DNA of 64,000 bases from a bacterium. GTDB taxonomy: Bacteria; Myxococcota_A; Polyangia; Nannocystales; Nannocystaceae. Of this stretch, positions 38,324 through 47,240 are shown piece after piece. The first letter of the stretch is position 1; each line of letters begins with the position of its first letter. The position numbers and the translations under genes were made by a program. The notes below the pieces were generated by a model that was not told where the DNA came from, did not search any database, and saw only the letters and a program-made list of their open reading frames with translations. The stretch is taken from positions 124,001-188,000 of the forward strand of contig JANSYI010000007.1 in the NCBI GenBank assembly GCA_024742475.1. Reading direction: 5' to 3'.

Positions 38324-39024
38324 CGAAGAAACACCCAGCCAGTTGGGGACGGCGCAAGCGCGACCTGGAACTGCACCGAGGCTTCGCTATGGTCGCGGTG
38401 CTCGAAGGTGAGGGCGGAGGTCTTCCCTTGCAGGGGCACGATGAGCCGTCCTCCGGCGGCAGAGGCGAACTCGAGACTCTTCAATGGGCGCAAGCGGTAG
38501 CCTGGATCGCTCATCACCGAGCGCAGGTGCCGGTAGTAGTCGCTGTGATCCCAGCTGGGCTCCGTCTCGTCACGGGTCGACCAGAACTGGGCGACGGGAG
38601 CGAGCAGGGTGGTGATCGTCGCGACGTCACCGTTGGCGACGGCCTGGTGCAGATCCATCACCGGCCCCTTGGCATGCTGCGGGTCGGCACCGAGGGCCGC
38701 GGCTCTTGGCAGGCCGTCCCCAGCGCCGAGCTCGAGCGAGGTGCTGACGCCGAAGCTCTCGCTGAACGTGTTCTCCAGCAGCGCCCGGGGCTGGCTCCCG
38801 ACCTGCTGGGTCCCGAGGACGATGTGGATCTGGGCTCCGGGGTCGGAGGGAGTGCCGCCGACGCGGATCACGTTCTCGCCCTCGAGGAGGATCGAGGACA
38901 GTGGATGCACATGCACGCCGGCTTCGTCGGGCTCGAAGGCGTCCTCGACGACGACCTCGTCGTTGACCGTCGCCTTGTAGGCGTACGCGTGGCCCTGGAC
39001 GATGAGGGTGGTCGTCGTGGTCAT
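38320..39024 (-). CDS. Island protein with galactose-binding-like N-terminal domain
   Basis: 234-aa protein of unknown function. The N-terminal part has a beta-sandwich signature, VHPLSSILLEGENVIRVGG, reminiscent of ligand-binding jelly-roll domains. The middle and end (VMDLHQAVANGDVATITTLL, YYRHLRSVMSDPGYRLRPL, TGWVFLR) look like a NTF2-like or ankyrin-like helical part followed by strands. ATG 39024; 3 bp from the upstream gene's stop and a 4-nt overlap with the downstream gene. No signal peptide. Confidence 0.6.
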   Translation of the reverse strand: MTTTTTLIVQGHAYAYKATVNDEVVVEDAFEPDEAGVHVHPLSSILLEGENVIRVGGTPSDPGAQIHIVLGTQQVGSQPRALLENTFSESFGVSTSLELGAGDGLPRAAALGADPQHAKGPVMDLHQAVANGDVATITTLLAPVAQFWSTRDETEPSWDHSDYYRHLRSVMSDPGYRLRPLKSLEFASAAGGRLIVPLQGKTSALTFEHRDHSEASVQFQVALAPSPTGWVFLR

Positions 39025-39027
39025 GGG

Positions 39028-39924
39028 TTACAAGAACTCCGCGACGTACCACTGATTGTCCCAGTACCCCAGCGCCGCCGCTGTGCCGAGGATTGACTTC
39101 GTCATGGCACCCTTGAGCGGTCCCTCCGGATGACGCTCGATGATGACGGCAGCGAAGAGATAGGCGCCGTCCACCGGATGAACGAAGAGTCTCTCGTTCT
39201 CGCACGAGTAGTTGAGTGCGAGCGGGCCTGACTCCGGAGTCTGAACGACCGCGCTCTTAGGGAAGGGGTATTCGTTCAACGACAGCGCGCGTCGGCGTTC
39301 AAACTTGGCGGCACGCCGCTCTCGCTCTTTCTCCGTGCGTGGCGGAGGAAGTAGCTTCGCCGCGGACTCGGCTGTCCTCGTCATCGTCGACTCCGGGTAC
39401 GGGGCGAGGAACTTCGTGACCCAATCAGCGTTGGGAAGGAGGGGAGGAGTACACTGGTCGGACGTCTCAACGGCAAGAGAGGCGCCCTCGAGTTCGGCAA
39501 GCTCGACCTCGCCCTCCGCCAGCGTCTTACGTTTCTTCCCGTCTTGGCTCCTAACGAGCCTATATCGGAGGGGCGCGTCGTCTTCGCCGTCCGGCCGAAC
39601 CTGGATTCGAATCGCGTTCGCACCTCGTCGGAGATAAGGCGTGAGTTCTACTGAACTCTCGTGGTGCCGAAGGCGCGGGAGTGGCACAGGAAGATCTTCA
39701 AATGCGCAGTTCTCAGAGAACGTGTCGCAGATGACGACCTCCGCTTCTTCGTTGATCGTAACGATGGCGGCGTTCCCCTCGACATGAAGATCGTATCGCA
39801 CGGGGTACGGATGGAACATCCCGGCGTCATCGAGCACCGAACCCGGAGCTTCATCGCGGTCGCGGCGTTCCCCGCACACGATGAACATCGCCAGACACCA
39901 CAGTGGAGTGAGCATCTTCGTCAT
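39028..39924 (-). CDS. Island lipoprotein, unknown function
   Basis: 298-aa protein with start ATG at 39924, which overlaps the OmpA-like gene's stop by 4 nt. The signal MLTPLWCLAMFIVC ends in a likely lipobox Cys (C17). The N-terminal domain contains VELTPYLRRGANAIRIQV, the same jelly-roll wording as the neighbour at 38320-39024. A basic helical stretch (RTEKERERRAAKFERRRAL) precedes a C-terminal beta region. The DNA is visibly less GC-rich than the surrounding genome. An upstream ATG at 39945 is possible but gives a poorer signal peptide. Confidence 0.6.
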   Translation of the reverse strand: MTKMLTPLWCLAMFIVCGERRDRDEAPGSVLDDAGMFHPYPVRYDLHVEGNAAIVTINEEAEVVICDTFSENCAFEDLPVPLPRLRHHESSVELTPYLRRGANAIRIQVRPDGEDDAPLRYRLVRSQDGKKRKTLAEGEVELAELEGASLAVETSDQCTPPLLPNADWVTKFLAPYPESTMTRTAESAAKLLPPPRTEKERERRAAKFERRRALSLNEYPFPKSAVVQTPESGPLALNYSCENERLFVHPVDGAYLFAAVIIERHPEGPLKGAMTKSILGTAAALGYWDNQWYVAEFL

Positions 39925-42158
39925 TCTGCGTCTTCCCCGTCCCACCAGATCCAGCGAACCAGGTCTGACTTCCGCTTTTCGAACGCCACGAACGACGGTT
40001 TGATGGGGTCAGGGTCGTAAAATGGGAGCTCGAGGTCCATGAACAGCTTGGCCTTCAGCCCGGTCGTCGATGCCTGCAGATACATCCCAAGCTTCTCCTT
40101 TCCCTTCTCGAGGCTCGCGATCAGCCCATAACGATACTCCGCCCCCAGCCCAAAGCTTAGCTTCACTGTCACCTTGCTCCCAATCATCAAGAGCGCAGTC
40201 GCGGTGTCGAGGATGCCGGCTGCCTTGAGCGACGTCTTGGTCCTCCCTTCGACCTCTTTGGCCGCCCCATCCTCATGCGGCCCGATGTCGAGCCGCTCGT
40301 CGGGCGAGCGTCGAGCCCACGCGGCGTTCACCCCGCCGGACACGGTTGGACTCACCTCGAGTCGGGCGGCCTCGAGGGCATCGAAGATCTCCTGCGGGAT
40401 GACGTCGAAGAACTTCTCGATCGTCTTCTCCGCCCACGTGCCCTTGGCCCACTTGCGAAATGTGTTGAGCGCCTTGAAGTAGCTGACCTTCAGCGTCCCG
40501 CGCAGGCTGACGAAGGGGTCGAAGACGAAGACGAACCTCCACCAGAACATCACCCGGTGGTCCGGCACGGGCGTGACGCCTTCGGCGAGCAGGGGAAGTT
40601 CCCGCCACTGAAACTGCGCGCCGACTTCGCAGCCGTCCTCGGGGAGGAACTTGAACTCGAAGTCGTCGATCAGCATCTTCAACTTCTCTTCGAGCTCTTC
40701 GATCCAATCTCCGAGCCAGCCCCGAGCCTTGTTCAACATCTTCAGGCCCTCCCACTCCGCGGAGTCTCGGGGGTAGATGCGAATCGGAATGACCCAGCGG
40801 TCGTTCTCGCGGCCCTCCACCTTGATCCGCACGGTCCTGCGGAGAATCTCCTCCTTCGTGTAGAGCCACAGCGGGTTCTCGACGTCGGCGTCAATGTGGT
40901 CGACCTGCTTCGTGCCGAAGCCCGACCGGTTGAAGAGGACCATCTCGTCGGCCACCGGCAGCAGGGTGTCGTCCCAGTAGAGCCGCACGTGTTCGCGTTC
41001 GGAGTCGGGGAAGATTCGCATGAAGATGGTGTCCCCCTCCGCGGGCGGGACGACGGCGAAGGCGTCCTCTCCCTTCATCTCGCCGCTCTCCTCGGCAAGC
41101 GTGTGCTTATTGAAGCGGAACGGATGCTCGCAGTTGACGATGACCTCGGGGAGGACGTCGGGGGGAGTCGGGGTCGGCGGGAACGTCGGAATCTTGTGCC
41201 TGCGCTTGTTCGGCGGCGGGGGAGGTGGGACCTCAGGCTTCTCGGGCGGCTCGAGTTCTTCTTTCGGGATGACCGCGTATGGGTCGACCTGTTCGCAACG
41301 GCGCTCGTGAACGAGCCTCTGGTGGAACCGACAGGCGAAGACCTGCTCGGACGCAATCCAGGGCAGCTTGGGGTTGCCGCGAAAGGCTCTCGGCCACCAC
41401 TGCAGACCGTCGTCGGTCGTGCGAATCGCGGCGCGAGACGCCTTCCAGAACCTTGCCTTGCACTTCGTCGGGCCCCCTCCTCCCGGGGGACACGGCCAGG
41501 TGAAGTGGGTGACCGTTGCAGGGTCGAAGAACAGCGCGACGACCCGCCTGTTGACCGCCTGCAGGGCGACGCGATGCTCCTGTTCCTGAAGGACCTCGAA
41601 CATCCACGGCGCAGGCACGAGCACGGGGTTGAACTCGGCGCAGCTCTGCACCGCAGCCTGGCCCGCGGAGAGGAAGTCGTGGTTCGGCACCGGGTCTGGT
41701 GGTCCGATTCGAGTGAAGTGCGCCCGCACAGCCTCCAGCGTGGAGGCCCCAAACGCACCGGGCGCGTCCTTGATCGTCTCGCCCTCGGCTTCGAGTTCTG
41801 CTTTCAGGAGCCGCAGCCCGTCGCGATCGTTTCGAAACAGGTCGTACCAAAGGTCAGGGTCGTGCTTGAGCACGGCGAAGACGGCCATCGCGCGCTCGTA
41901 GCCGAGCTGGTGGTTGTAGGTCTCGCTGCCGACCGCGTCGGTGTGGCCGAACAGAGCGATCTGGGCGTGGGGGTGTTGCTTGCGTATCGCGTTGAAGCGC
42001 TGAAAGTCCGGCTTCGCGTCCTTGCCGACGAACTTGTGCCCGAAGTCGAACACACCGTCGCCGACCGCCCAGCACGCAACGACCCTCGGCTCGAGCCGCA
42101 GCCGGTTGCGCGTGTTGGGCAAGACCGCCAAGGAGAGGCTTCGGCGTCCCTCTTTCAC
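39921..42158 (-). CDS. Large protein with N-terminal OmpA-like domain, unknown
   Basis: 745-aa protein, GTG start, without an obvious signal peptide. Residues about 35-100 form an OmpA/MotB-type peptidoglycan-binding domain: FDFGHKFVGKDAKPDF, ALFGHTDAVGSETYNHQLG and the RAMAVFAVL helix. After about 200 residues with several Cys and Trp comes a Pro-rich linker (VPPPPPPNK, FPPTPTPPD). Then follow beta-rich segments, an amphipathic helical part (WIEELEEKLKMLIDDFEF) and a C-terminus with glycine-containing strands. The OmpA domain at the N-terminus is unusual. It heads the minus-strand run of the island and is divergent from the peptidoglycan-binding-like gene at 42289. Confidence 0.7.
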   Translation of the reverse strand: MKEGRRSLSLAVLPNTRNRLRLEPRVVACWAVGDGVFDFGHKFVGKDAKPDFQRFNAIRKQHPHAQIALFGHTDAVGSETYNHQLGYERAMAVFAVLKHDPDLWYDLFRNDRDGLRLLKAELEAEGETIKDAPGAFGASTLEAVRAHFTRIGPPDPVPNHDFLSAGQAAVQSCAEFNPVLVPAPWMFEVLQEQEHRVALQAVNRRVVALFFDPATVTHFTWPCPPGGGGPTKCKARFWKASRAAIRTTDDGLQWWPRAFRGNPKLPWIASEQVFACRFHQRLVHERRCEQVDPYAVIPKEELEPPEKPEVPPPPPPNKRRHKIPTFPPTPTPPDVLPEVIVNCEHPFRFNKHTLAEESGEMKGEDAFAVVPPAEGDTIFMRIFPDSEREHVRLYWDDTLLPVADEMVLFNRSGFGTKQVDHIDADVENPLWLYTKEEILRRTVRIKVEGRENDRWVIPIRIYPRDSAEWEGLKMLNKARGWLGDWIEELEEKLKMLIDDFEFKFLPEDGCEVGAQFQWRELPLLAEGVTPVPDHRVMFWWRFVFVFDPFVSLRGTLKVSYFKALNTFRKWAKGTWAEKTIEKFFDVIPQEIFDALEAARLEVSPTVSGGVNAAWARRSPDERLDIGPHEDGAAKEVEGRTKTSLKAAGILDTATALLMIGSKVTVKLSFGLGAEYRYGLIASLEKGKEKLGMYLQASTTGLKAKLFMDLELPFYDPDPIKPSFVAFEKRKSDLVRWIWWDGEDAE

Positions 42159-42288
42159 GGTGCCTGCCCCTGTCCGCCATCACTGGTGTGGCTTCGACGT
42201 CGAGCACGTCTGCGGTACGATTCCAACACCGTGTCGAGGTTGTCGCACGCCGGTATCGGCGGCTCAAGCCGACGCGGGGGCGAGGGCC
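42159..42288. promoter_or_regulatory. Divergent intergenic region inside the island
   Basis: 130-bp gap between the OmpA-like gene (minus) and the peptidoglycan-binding-like gene (plus). It must supply promoters for both arms of the module. GGGGCGAGGG just before ATG 42289 may serve as its ribosome binding site. No operator recognised. Confidence 0.3.
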
Positions 42289-42936
42289 ATGTCGACCGAG
42301 CACCGCATCAAACCCGGAGTCCACCTGGCCAGGCTCGGGTACCTGCATGGCCATCGCACCATCGAGGACGTGTGGCTGGCCGATGAGAACGCCGCGCTCC
42401 GTGAGGCGCGGTCCGATCCGGGTGTGCTCGCGCGTGGGGACGTCGTAGCCGTCCCGCCGGCCGAGCCGTTCGAGTTCTACGGGCTCGCAGTGGGGCGGCG
42501 GCACACGCTCGTCGTAGAGCTGCCGTATCCCTTGCTGAGATTGGAACTCGCCTACGCCAACGAGGCCCCCATCGTCGGCCCCGGCCTCGTGGCGCGGGTC
42601 GAGTTCGACGGGGATACGCTGGACCTCGAGCCCGATGCCTCAGGCGTGATCGAGTTCGAGGTGGGGCCGTTCACCGAAGAACTCGCGCTCACCGTTCGAG
42701 ACCGGACGCTACGCTGCGCCGTCGCAACGCTCGAGCCCGTCGATGGCCTGCCCGGCATCCACGACCGACTCGAAAACCTCGGCTATGCGCCAGGCGGTCG
42801 CCGGGGTAGGCGGTCGCGCGATGGCGTGGCGTTTCTTTCGGCGGTGCAAGAGTTTCAGTGCGACCACGGGTTGACGGTCGATGGTGATCCGGGGCAGCAG
42901 ACGCAGGAGAAGCTGCTCGAAGTGTGCGGGGCGTAG
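42289..42936 (+). CDS. Peptidoglycan-binding-like protein (T6SS-accessory type)
   Basis: 215-aa protein. The N-terminal part (HRIKPGVHLARLGYLHGHRTIEDVW, then NAALREARSDPGVLARGDVVAVP) is a divergent LysM-like opening known from proteins encoded next to secretion-spike genes. The middle is an Ig-like beta domain (VARVEFDGDTLDLEPDASG). The C-terminal part is a PG_binding_1-like helical domain, IHDRLENLGY to FQCDHGLTVDGDPG and TQEKLLEVCG. It has no signal peptide. The T6SS association is inferred from family resemblance; no T6SS core gene is in the window. Confidence 0.7.
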   Translation: MSTEHRIKPGVHLARLGYLHGHRTIEDVWLADENAALREARSDPGVLARGDVVAVPPAEPFEFYGLAVGRRHTLVVELPYPLLRLELAYANEAPIVGPGLVARVEFDGDTLDLEPDASGVIEFEVGPFTEELALTVRDRTLRCAVATLEPVDGLPGIHDRLENLGYAPGGRRGRRSRDGVAFLSAVQEFQCDHGLTVDGDPGQQTQEKLLEVCGA

Positions 42937-42981
42937 CAGAGCTGCTCGGACGCGGTTCGCGGGTGGCCTGCCGCCGGCCCG

Positions 42982-43040
42982 GCGGATCAAGACGTCGTGA
43001 CAGACGCTGCTGGCCGAGTACGCCAAGGCTGGGTGAGGGG
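42982..43040 (+). repeat. Direct repeat, right copy (degenerate tail of DUF4344 gene)
   Basis: 59-bp near-copy of 36937-36995. Read in the metallopeptidase frame it gives RRIKTS, a stop (TGG changed to TGA), then QTLLAEYAKAG and the stop, so it is a broken gene remnant. No open reading frame uses it. It lies 46 nt after the peptidoglycan-binding-like gene's stop and 14 nt before the end of the convergent lipoprotein gene. Confidence 0.88.
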
Positions 43041-43053
43041 CTGGCGGGACGAG

Positions 43054-44466
43054 TTACGGCTCGTCGACGCCTGCTGCGCTGGGTCCCTCGAGGGGCCGCT
43101 CATCGCCCTCGGCGTCGAGTCGTGGGTCGCCGTCTTCCCACTGCGCGAGCTCACCGAAGACCTCGGCCCCCTGAGGGCTGAGCCGGAAGCGAACGGCTGT
43201 GGACGGCGCAAACCAACCCGCGTCGAACGGGGGAACCGAGGTGCCAAACCCCGGGGTGTTGACAGCGCTGCCGGACCACGCGGCGCCTTCGCAAGCCTCG
43301 GAGATGCTTCCGCCCGTGAGCACGACGCTGTTTCGTACGATCCCGTCGGTTTCGTCGCCGCAGACGAAGTCACCATCGACCACGATCGTGGAGTACCGAA
43401 TGTCGAGCAGACCATTGATGCTGATGCGCTCGAGGCCCGGCTCGACCGACGCGTTCTCCAGATACAGGCTGCCCACTCCCGGCACGCTCGCGTCCGGCTC
43501 CCCAACCGGCGTCCCGGCTCCGTCGAACAGGTTCGAACGCCGCACGTGCGCGTCTCCTCCACCGAGTTGAAGGGTTCCTCGCGCGGTGCTGTCATCGACC
43601 CACAATTCGGCGCCAGGCCCGACCCAGAGCACCGGGATGTCCCCGCTTTGAATCGTGCCGTTCCACTCGAGGCCGGCGAGGTAGACCTGTGAGGCGTCGT
43701 CCGTCGCGTTGAAGAACGTCGCATTCGCCCCGACGCTGCCTTCGAGGACGGTGGAACCGTTGCCGACGAATGCGACCTCGCGCTCGCCATCGATGTCGAA
43801 CACCGAGAACCCGGGTTCGACCGGGAATGTGTATGTGGCGGCTCCGAGGATGAGGACCCGATCCTGGCCCGGGCCGATCTCGCCAAGAAGCTCGGCAAAC
43901 GCACCGGGGGCTTGGACCTCGATGACGTCGGCCGTGTCGAAGCAGGACCCCGCATCGGGACCCCCAAGGTGACACGCAGAGTCGGGGCAATGCGCGTGCT
44001 CGGTACAGGCGACGCAGCCCTGCGACGGATCGCAAACGGGCGTGGCGCCCGAGCAGCTGTCGGCCAAGCATGCGACGCAGCGGCCGTCCTCACCGCATAG
44101 CGGTCGCTGCGGATAGCCCTCGACGCAGACCGAGTCACCGTCGTCCGCTTGGGTACACAGCCCGCACGCGCCGTCGAGGCACACGAGCCCATCGTTGCAG
44201 TCGTCGGTGCTTTCGCAGTCGGCGTCGATGACACCGCCCGAGCTCGAGTCTCCCAGCGTCGTCGGCCCTGGCTCTCCACTCGAGGTGCTCTCGTCCGGGC
44301 CCTCGGTCGTGGTCTCGGACCCTGTGCCGCTGGGCAGTCCCGAGGACGGTTCCGCCCCGGAGGTCTCGTCGCTCGTCCCAGTCGCGGTCTCGACCGGTGC
44401 GTCGGGCGCAAAACACGCCACAGGGACAAGGCCAAGGCTCGCGACCAGCTGCATTCCGCGTGTCAT
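43054..44466 (-). CDS. Cys-rich lipoprotein with beta-helix-like domain
   Basis: 470-aa surface lipoprotein: lipobox VPVAC (Cys18), then about 60 residues of Ser/Thr/Gly/Glu linker. A Cys-rich block follows (CESTDDCNDGLVCLDGACGLC, CVACLADSCSGATPVCDPSQGCVACTEHAHC), of a type common in myxobacterial surface proteins. The C-terminal half has repeating short strands (FAGNGSTVLEG-like, SLYLENASV, NSVVLTGGSI) resembling a right-handed beta-helix as in PbH1/pectate-lyase-like folds. Function unknown; possibly carbohydrate binding. Confidence 0.75.
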   Translation of the reverse strand: MTRGMQLVASLGLVPVACFAPDAPVETATGTSDETSGAEPSSGLPSGTGSETTTEGPDESTSSGEPGPTTLGDSSSGGVIDADCESTDDCNDGLVCLDGACGLCTQADDGDSVCVEGYPQRPLCGEDGRCVACLADSCSGATPVCDPSQGCVACTEHAHCPDSACHLGGPDAGSCFDTADVIEVQAPGAFAELLGEIGPGQDRVLILGAATYTFPVEPGFSVFDIDGEREVAFVGNGSTVLEGSVGANATFFNATDDASQVYLAGLEWNGTIQSGDIPVLWVGPGAELWVDDSTARGTLQLGGGDAHVRRSNLFDGAGTPVGEPDASVPGVGSLYLENASVEPGLERISINGLLDIRYSTIVVDGDFVCGDETDGIVRNSVVLTGGSISEACEGAAWSGSAVNTPGFGTSVPPFDAGWFAPSTAVRFRLSPQGAEVFGELAQWEDGDPRLDAEGDERPLEGPSAAGVDEP

Positions 44467-44577
44467 GCGATTCGGTTGTCACAACGCCTGGGCCGTCGCG
44501 AGGCGGCCTCGGGGACCTGTCCCGCGAAGCCCGCGGTGGACTTACGCCGGCGAGTCTGATCGCGTACGGTTCGCGCC

Positions 44578-45684
44578 ATGACCCGCGTACGACATTGGCT
44601 TCCTCTTCTCCTGTGCGCACCGCTGGCCACCGCGTGCGGTGACGACGGTGGCGGCGAGGACACGGACGCCGGGACGTCCTCTGGCACCGACGACCCCACC
44701 ACGGGGACCGACCCGTCGTCTTCCGGCAGCTCGACCGACCCGGGCGGAAGCTCCACGACGAGCGGCGCGGACGAGTCGTCCTCAAGTGGCGACGCCACTG
44801 CAGGATCCTCCAGCACCGGGGATGCAGGGGACGAGAGCAGCAGCGGTGGAATGGAGTTCGACTGCGGCGCAATCCCGGCCGGACCGTTCGCCCCGGTCGA
44901 GGTGTTCTCGGGCTTCAACGGAAGCGAAGACCTCGCCTTCGACGGCCAAGGCGGCATGGCCGGCAAGAACGGCGGCGACGTCATCGTCGTCGATGCGGCG
45001 GGGACTGAAATCGCTTCCTACGCGGACCCTGGACCGGCCTACGGCCTCCGCTTCACTGCCGACGGCGACCTGCTCGTGGCACACTTCCAAAGCGGCGTCA
45101 TCTCGCAGATCGCCCCGGACGGCTCGTCCTCGGACTTCGCCACGGGCATCGCGGGCGTCAACGGACTCTACCCCGACTTCGACGGCAACGTCTGGGCCAC
45201 CGACTTCTCTCGTGTCGTTCGCTTCGACTCGTCGGGCACGCCCACTACGATCGTCAGTGGTGCGGACGGTGCCGGCGCCAACGGCATCATCTACGACCCC
45301 GACCGCGGCGTCGCCTTCTTCACGAACTACTTGATCGGCCGGCTCGCCAAGGTTGAGATCGGAGCGGACGGCAGTCCCGGGGCAATCACGGAGCTCGCGA
45401 CCGTGGCTTCGGCTCGATTCGATGGCCTGTCGCTCGACATCTGCGGAAACCTGTACGCGGTCGACAACGGCAACGCTCGGATCTACCGCCTGGCCCTCGA
45501 CGCCGACGCGAACGCGGTCGGCGAGGCCACCGACATCGTCGATGGGAACATGCAGAACATCGCCAACGCGCAGTTCGGGCGCGGAGAGGGATTCGAGGAG
45601 ACGTCCCTGTATGCCGCCGGCAACCCCGGTGTGGTCTACCAGCTCGACGTCGGCGTCCCCGGCGGTCCGATCCCGCTCCCGTAG
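44578..45684 (+). CDS. Lipoprotein with SMP-30/NHL-like propeller
   Basis: 368-aa lipoprotein: PLLLCAPLATAC lipobox (Cys20), a linker of about 70 residues rich in Ser, Thr, Gly and Asp, then a six-bladed-propeller-like region. That region contains LAFDGQGGMAGKNGGDVIVV, GLRFTADGDLLVAHF, GVNGLYPDFDGNVWATDF and GLSLDICGNLYAVDNGNARIYRL. This repeated pattern matches SMP-30/gluconolactonase or NHL propellers. Enzymatic activity is not predictable. Divergent from the Cys-rich lipoprotein across 111 bp. Confidence 0.78.
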   Translation: MTRVRHWLPLLLCAPLATACGDDGGGEDTDAGTSSGTDDPTTGTDPSSSGSSTDPGGSSTTSGADESSSSGDATAGSSSTGDAGDESSSGGMEFDCGAIPAGPFAPVEVFSGFNGSEDLAFDGQGGMAGKNGGDVIVVDAAGTEIASYADPGPAYGLRFTADGDLLVAHFQSGVISQIAPDGSSSDFATGIAGVNGLYPDFDGNVWATDFSRVVRFDSSGTPTTIVSGADGAGANGIIYDPDRGVAFFTNYLIGRLAKVEIGADGSPGAITELATVASARFDGLSLDICGNLYAVDNGNARIYRLALDADANAVGEATDIVDGNMQNIANAQFGRGEGFEETSLYAAGNPGVVYQLDVGVPGGPIPLP

Positions 45685-45725
45685 CGGCCACTGACGCGTC
45701 GCAACGCTCGCGACTTTGACATAGC

Positions 45726-47240
45726 ATGCACCCACGCATGCCCGTCCTCTCTACAGCGCGCTCCGGGCCTCTTCGGCGGCGCCGCGGCTGGGGAGGGTGG
45801 GCGTGTGGGGTGCTCGTGGCTGCGCTCGGGTCGTCGGCGCAGGCGAGTGAGGTGCGGATGACGACGCGTAGCGTGGGCGAGGGCTACATGGTTCGGCTGC
45901 CAGGCGAGCGGGGACAGCTCGTGGGGCGGCGGCGGCTCGCGCAATACGTGGGCTTGGGTGTCTACGGCATCCTGCCCCCGCGAGAGTCGGACGAGCTCAC
46001 TCGCGACCCTGACGACGGGCAGCTGCAGATCGTCGCGTCCATGCGGCTGCGGCACGACTTCGGCACCTTTACCCGGCGCGCCAGCGGGCAGGCGCAAGAC
46101 CTCATCGAGTCCCTCGACGGCCGGCAGATCGACCTGCTGTACGGCTACTTCGAAGGCCGCCAGATCGCCCGGTTCTTCGACTTCAAGATCGGCCGCCAGT
46201 TCGAGATGTCGGGCCTCGACTTCTACGCCTTCGACGGCGGATGGATCCGCGCCAACACCCCCGCCCACGTCGCCGTCGAGGCGTTCGGTGGCCAGCAGGT
46301 CGACGGCACCGCGCTGTTCGGGTTTCCGACCTTCGAGCTCGACGGCACCCAAGGCACCCCCGCCGACCAGTCACACTCCCCGGTCGTCGGCGCTGCCTTT
46401 GCGCTCTCGGACATCAAGTTCGCCGACGCCCGCTTCGCCTATCGCCGCACCTGGTCGCCCGCCGCGATCAACGGCGACATTCCCGACGTCGACGGGGCGG
46501 CCGGCGTCGGCACCGTCGTCGACCAGGAGTTCATCTCCGCCTCGGTCGCGCTGCGCATGGCCAAGGGGAAGCTCGCTCCCTTTGGCGCAGGTCGCTACAA
46601 CCTCGGCGTCTCACGGCTCGACGATCTCAGCGCCGGCGTGTGGTGGGCCCTGACCGACATGCACACCCTGCGCGCCTACTACCTGCGCACGATCCCCAGC
46701 TTCGACCTCGACTCGATCTTCAACGTCTTCGCCCTCGAGCCCTTCGAGGACGTGCGCGTCGTCTACCAGGTGCGCACCGGGCCGCGCTGGACCGTCTACA
46801 GCCGGTTTCAAGGCCGGTTCTTTCACGCCTCGCCCACCGCCGACTCCGGCTTCGAGCCCGCCGATCGGGTCGCCTTCGGCGGGGGAGGGGGCGGCGGGGC
46901 CGAGCTACGGCTGCGTCGCTTCGGCATGCGCCTCGATGGCTACGGCCTCGGGGGCGAGGGCGGTACCCGGGCTGGCGGCAGCGTCGACACCCGCACCCAC
47001 GTGCTCTACGACCGCATCGCCATCGACGCCCGCAGCTACGCGCTCTACTACAAGGACGAGGTCACCGATCAGCGCGAGGGCTACAGCGTCTCCCTGCAGG
47101 CCGGCACCAACATTCGCCTCGCACACGGCGTCTATCTCAACATGATGGCCGAGGAACTCTTCACGCCCTACACGCGGGCGGCGTTCCGGGCCTTTGGCAT
47201 GCTCAACGTGGATTGGGCCTTTCGGGTGGGGCAGCGATGA
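45726..47240 (+). CDS. Predicted outer-membrane beta-barrel protein
   Basis: 504-aa exported protein (Arg-rich n-region, hydrophobic core GGWACGVLVAALGSSAQAS, cleavage before EV). The mature part alternates strands with Arg/Tyr/Phe (LRHDFGTFTRR, IDLLYGYFEG, ARFAYRRTW, LRAYYLRTI, DVRVVYQVRTG, WTVYSRFQGRFF, LRLRRFGMRLDGY), as expected for a porin-like barrel. The next gene, overlapping by 4 nt, encodes a 13-haem cytochrome, so the pair may form a porin-cytochrome conduit. No known family is recognised. Confidence 0.7.
   Translation: MHPRMPVLSTARSGPLRRRRGWGGWACGVLVAALGSSAQASEVRMTTRSVGEGYMVRLPGERGQLVGRRRLAQYVGLGVYGILPPRESDELTRDPDDGQLQIVASMRLRHDFGTFTRRASGQAQDLIESLDGRQIDLLYGYFEGRQIARFFDFKIGRQFEMSGLDFYAFDGGWIRANTPAHVAVEAFGGQQVDGTALFGFPTFELDGTQGTPADQSHSPVVGAAFALSDIKFADARFAYRRTWSPAAINGDIPDVDGAAGVGTVVDQEFISASVALRMAKGKLAPFGAGRYNLGVSRLDDLSAGVWWALTDMHTLRAYYLRTIPSFDLDSIFNVFALEPFEDVRVVYQVRTGPRWTVYSRFQGRFFHASPTADSGFEPADRVAFGGGGGGGAELRLRRFGMRLDGYGLGGEGGTRAGGSVDTRTHVLYDRIAIDARSYALYYKDEVTDQREGYSVSLQAGTNIRLAHGVYLNMMAEELFTPYTRAAFRAFGMLNVDWAFRVGQR

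Noticed and set aside
36999..42936. A complete type VI secretion or phage-tail-like system
   Set aside because: No sheath, tube, baseplate, VgrG, PAAR or ClpV homolog is visible. Only accessory-like domains are present, so I report a candidate accessory module instead.
42709..43026. Minus-strand 105-codon open frame over the island's right end
   Set aside because: Its start region is the antisense of the degenerate metallopeptidase tail and the rest is antisense of the peptidoglycan-binding-like gene.
36937..43040. Classical integrase attachment sites at the 59-bp repeats
   Set aside because: No integrase or tRNA is present and the repeat is part of a protein-coding gene end. Gene duplication and decay explains it equally well.
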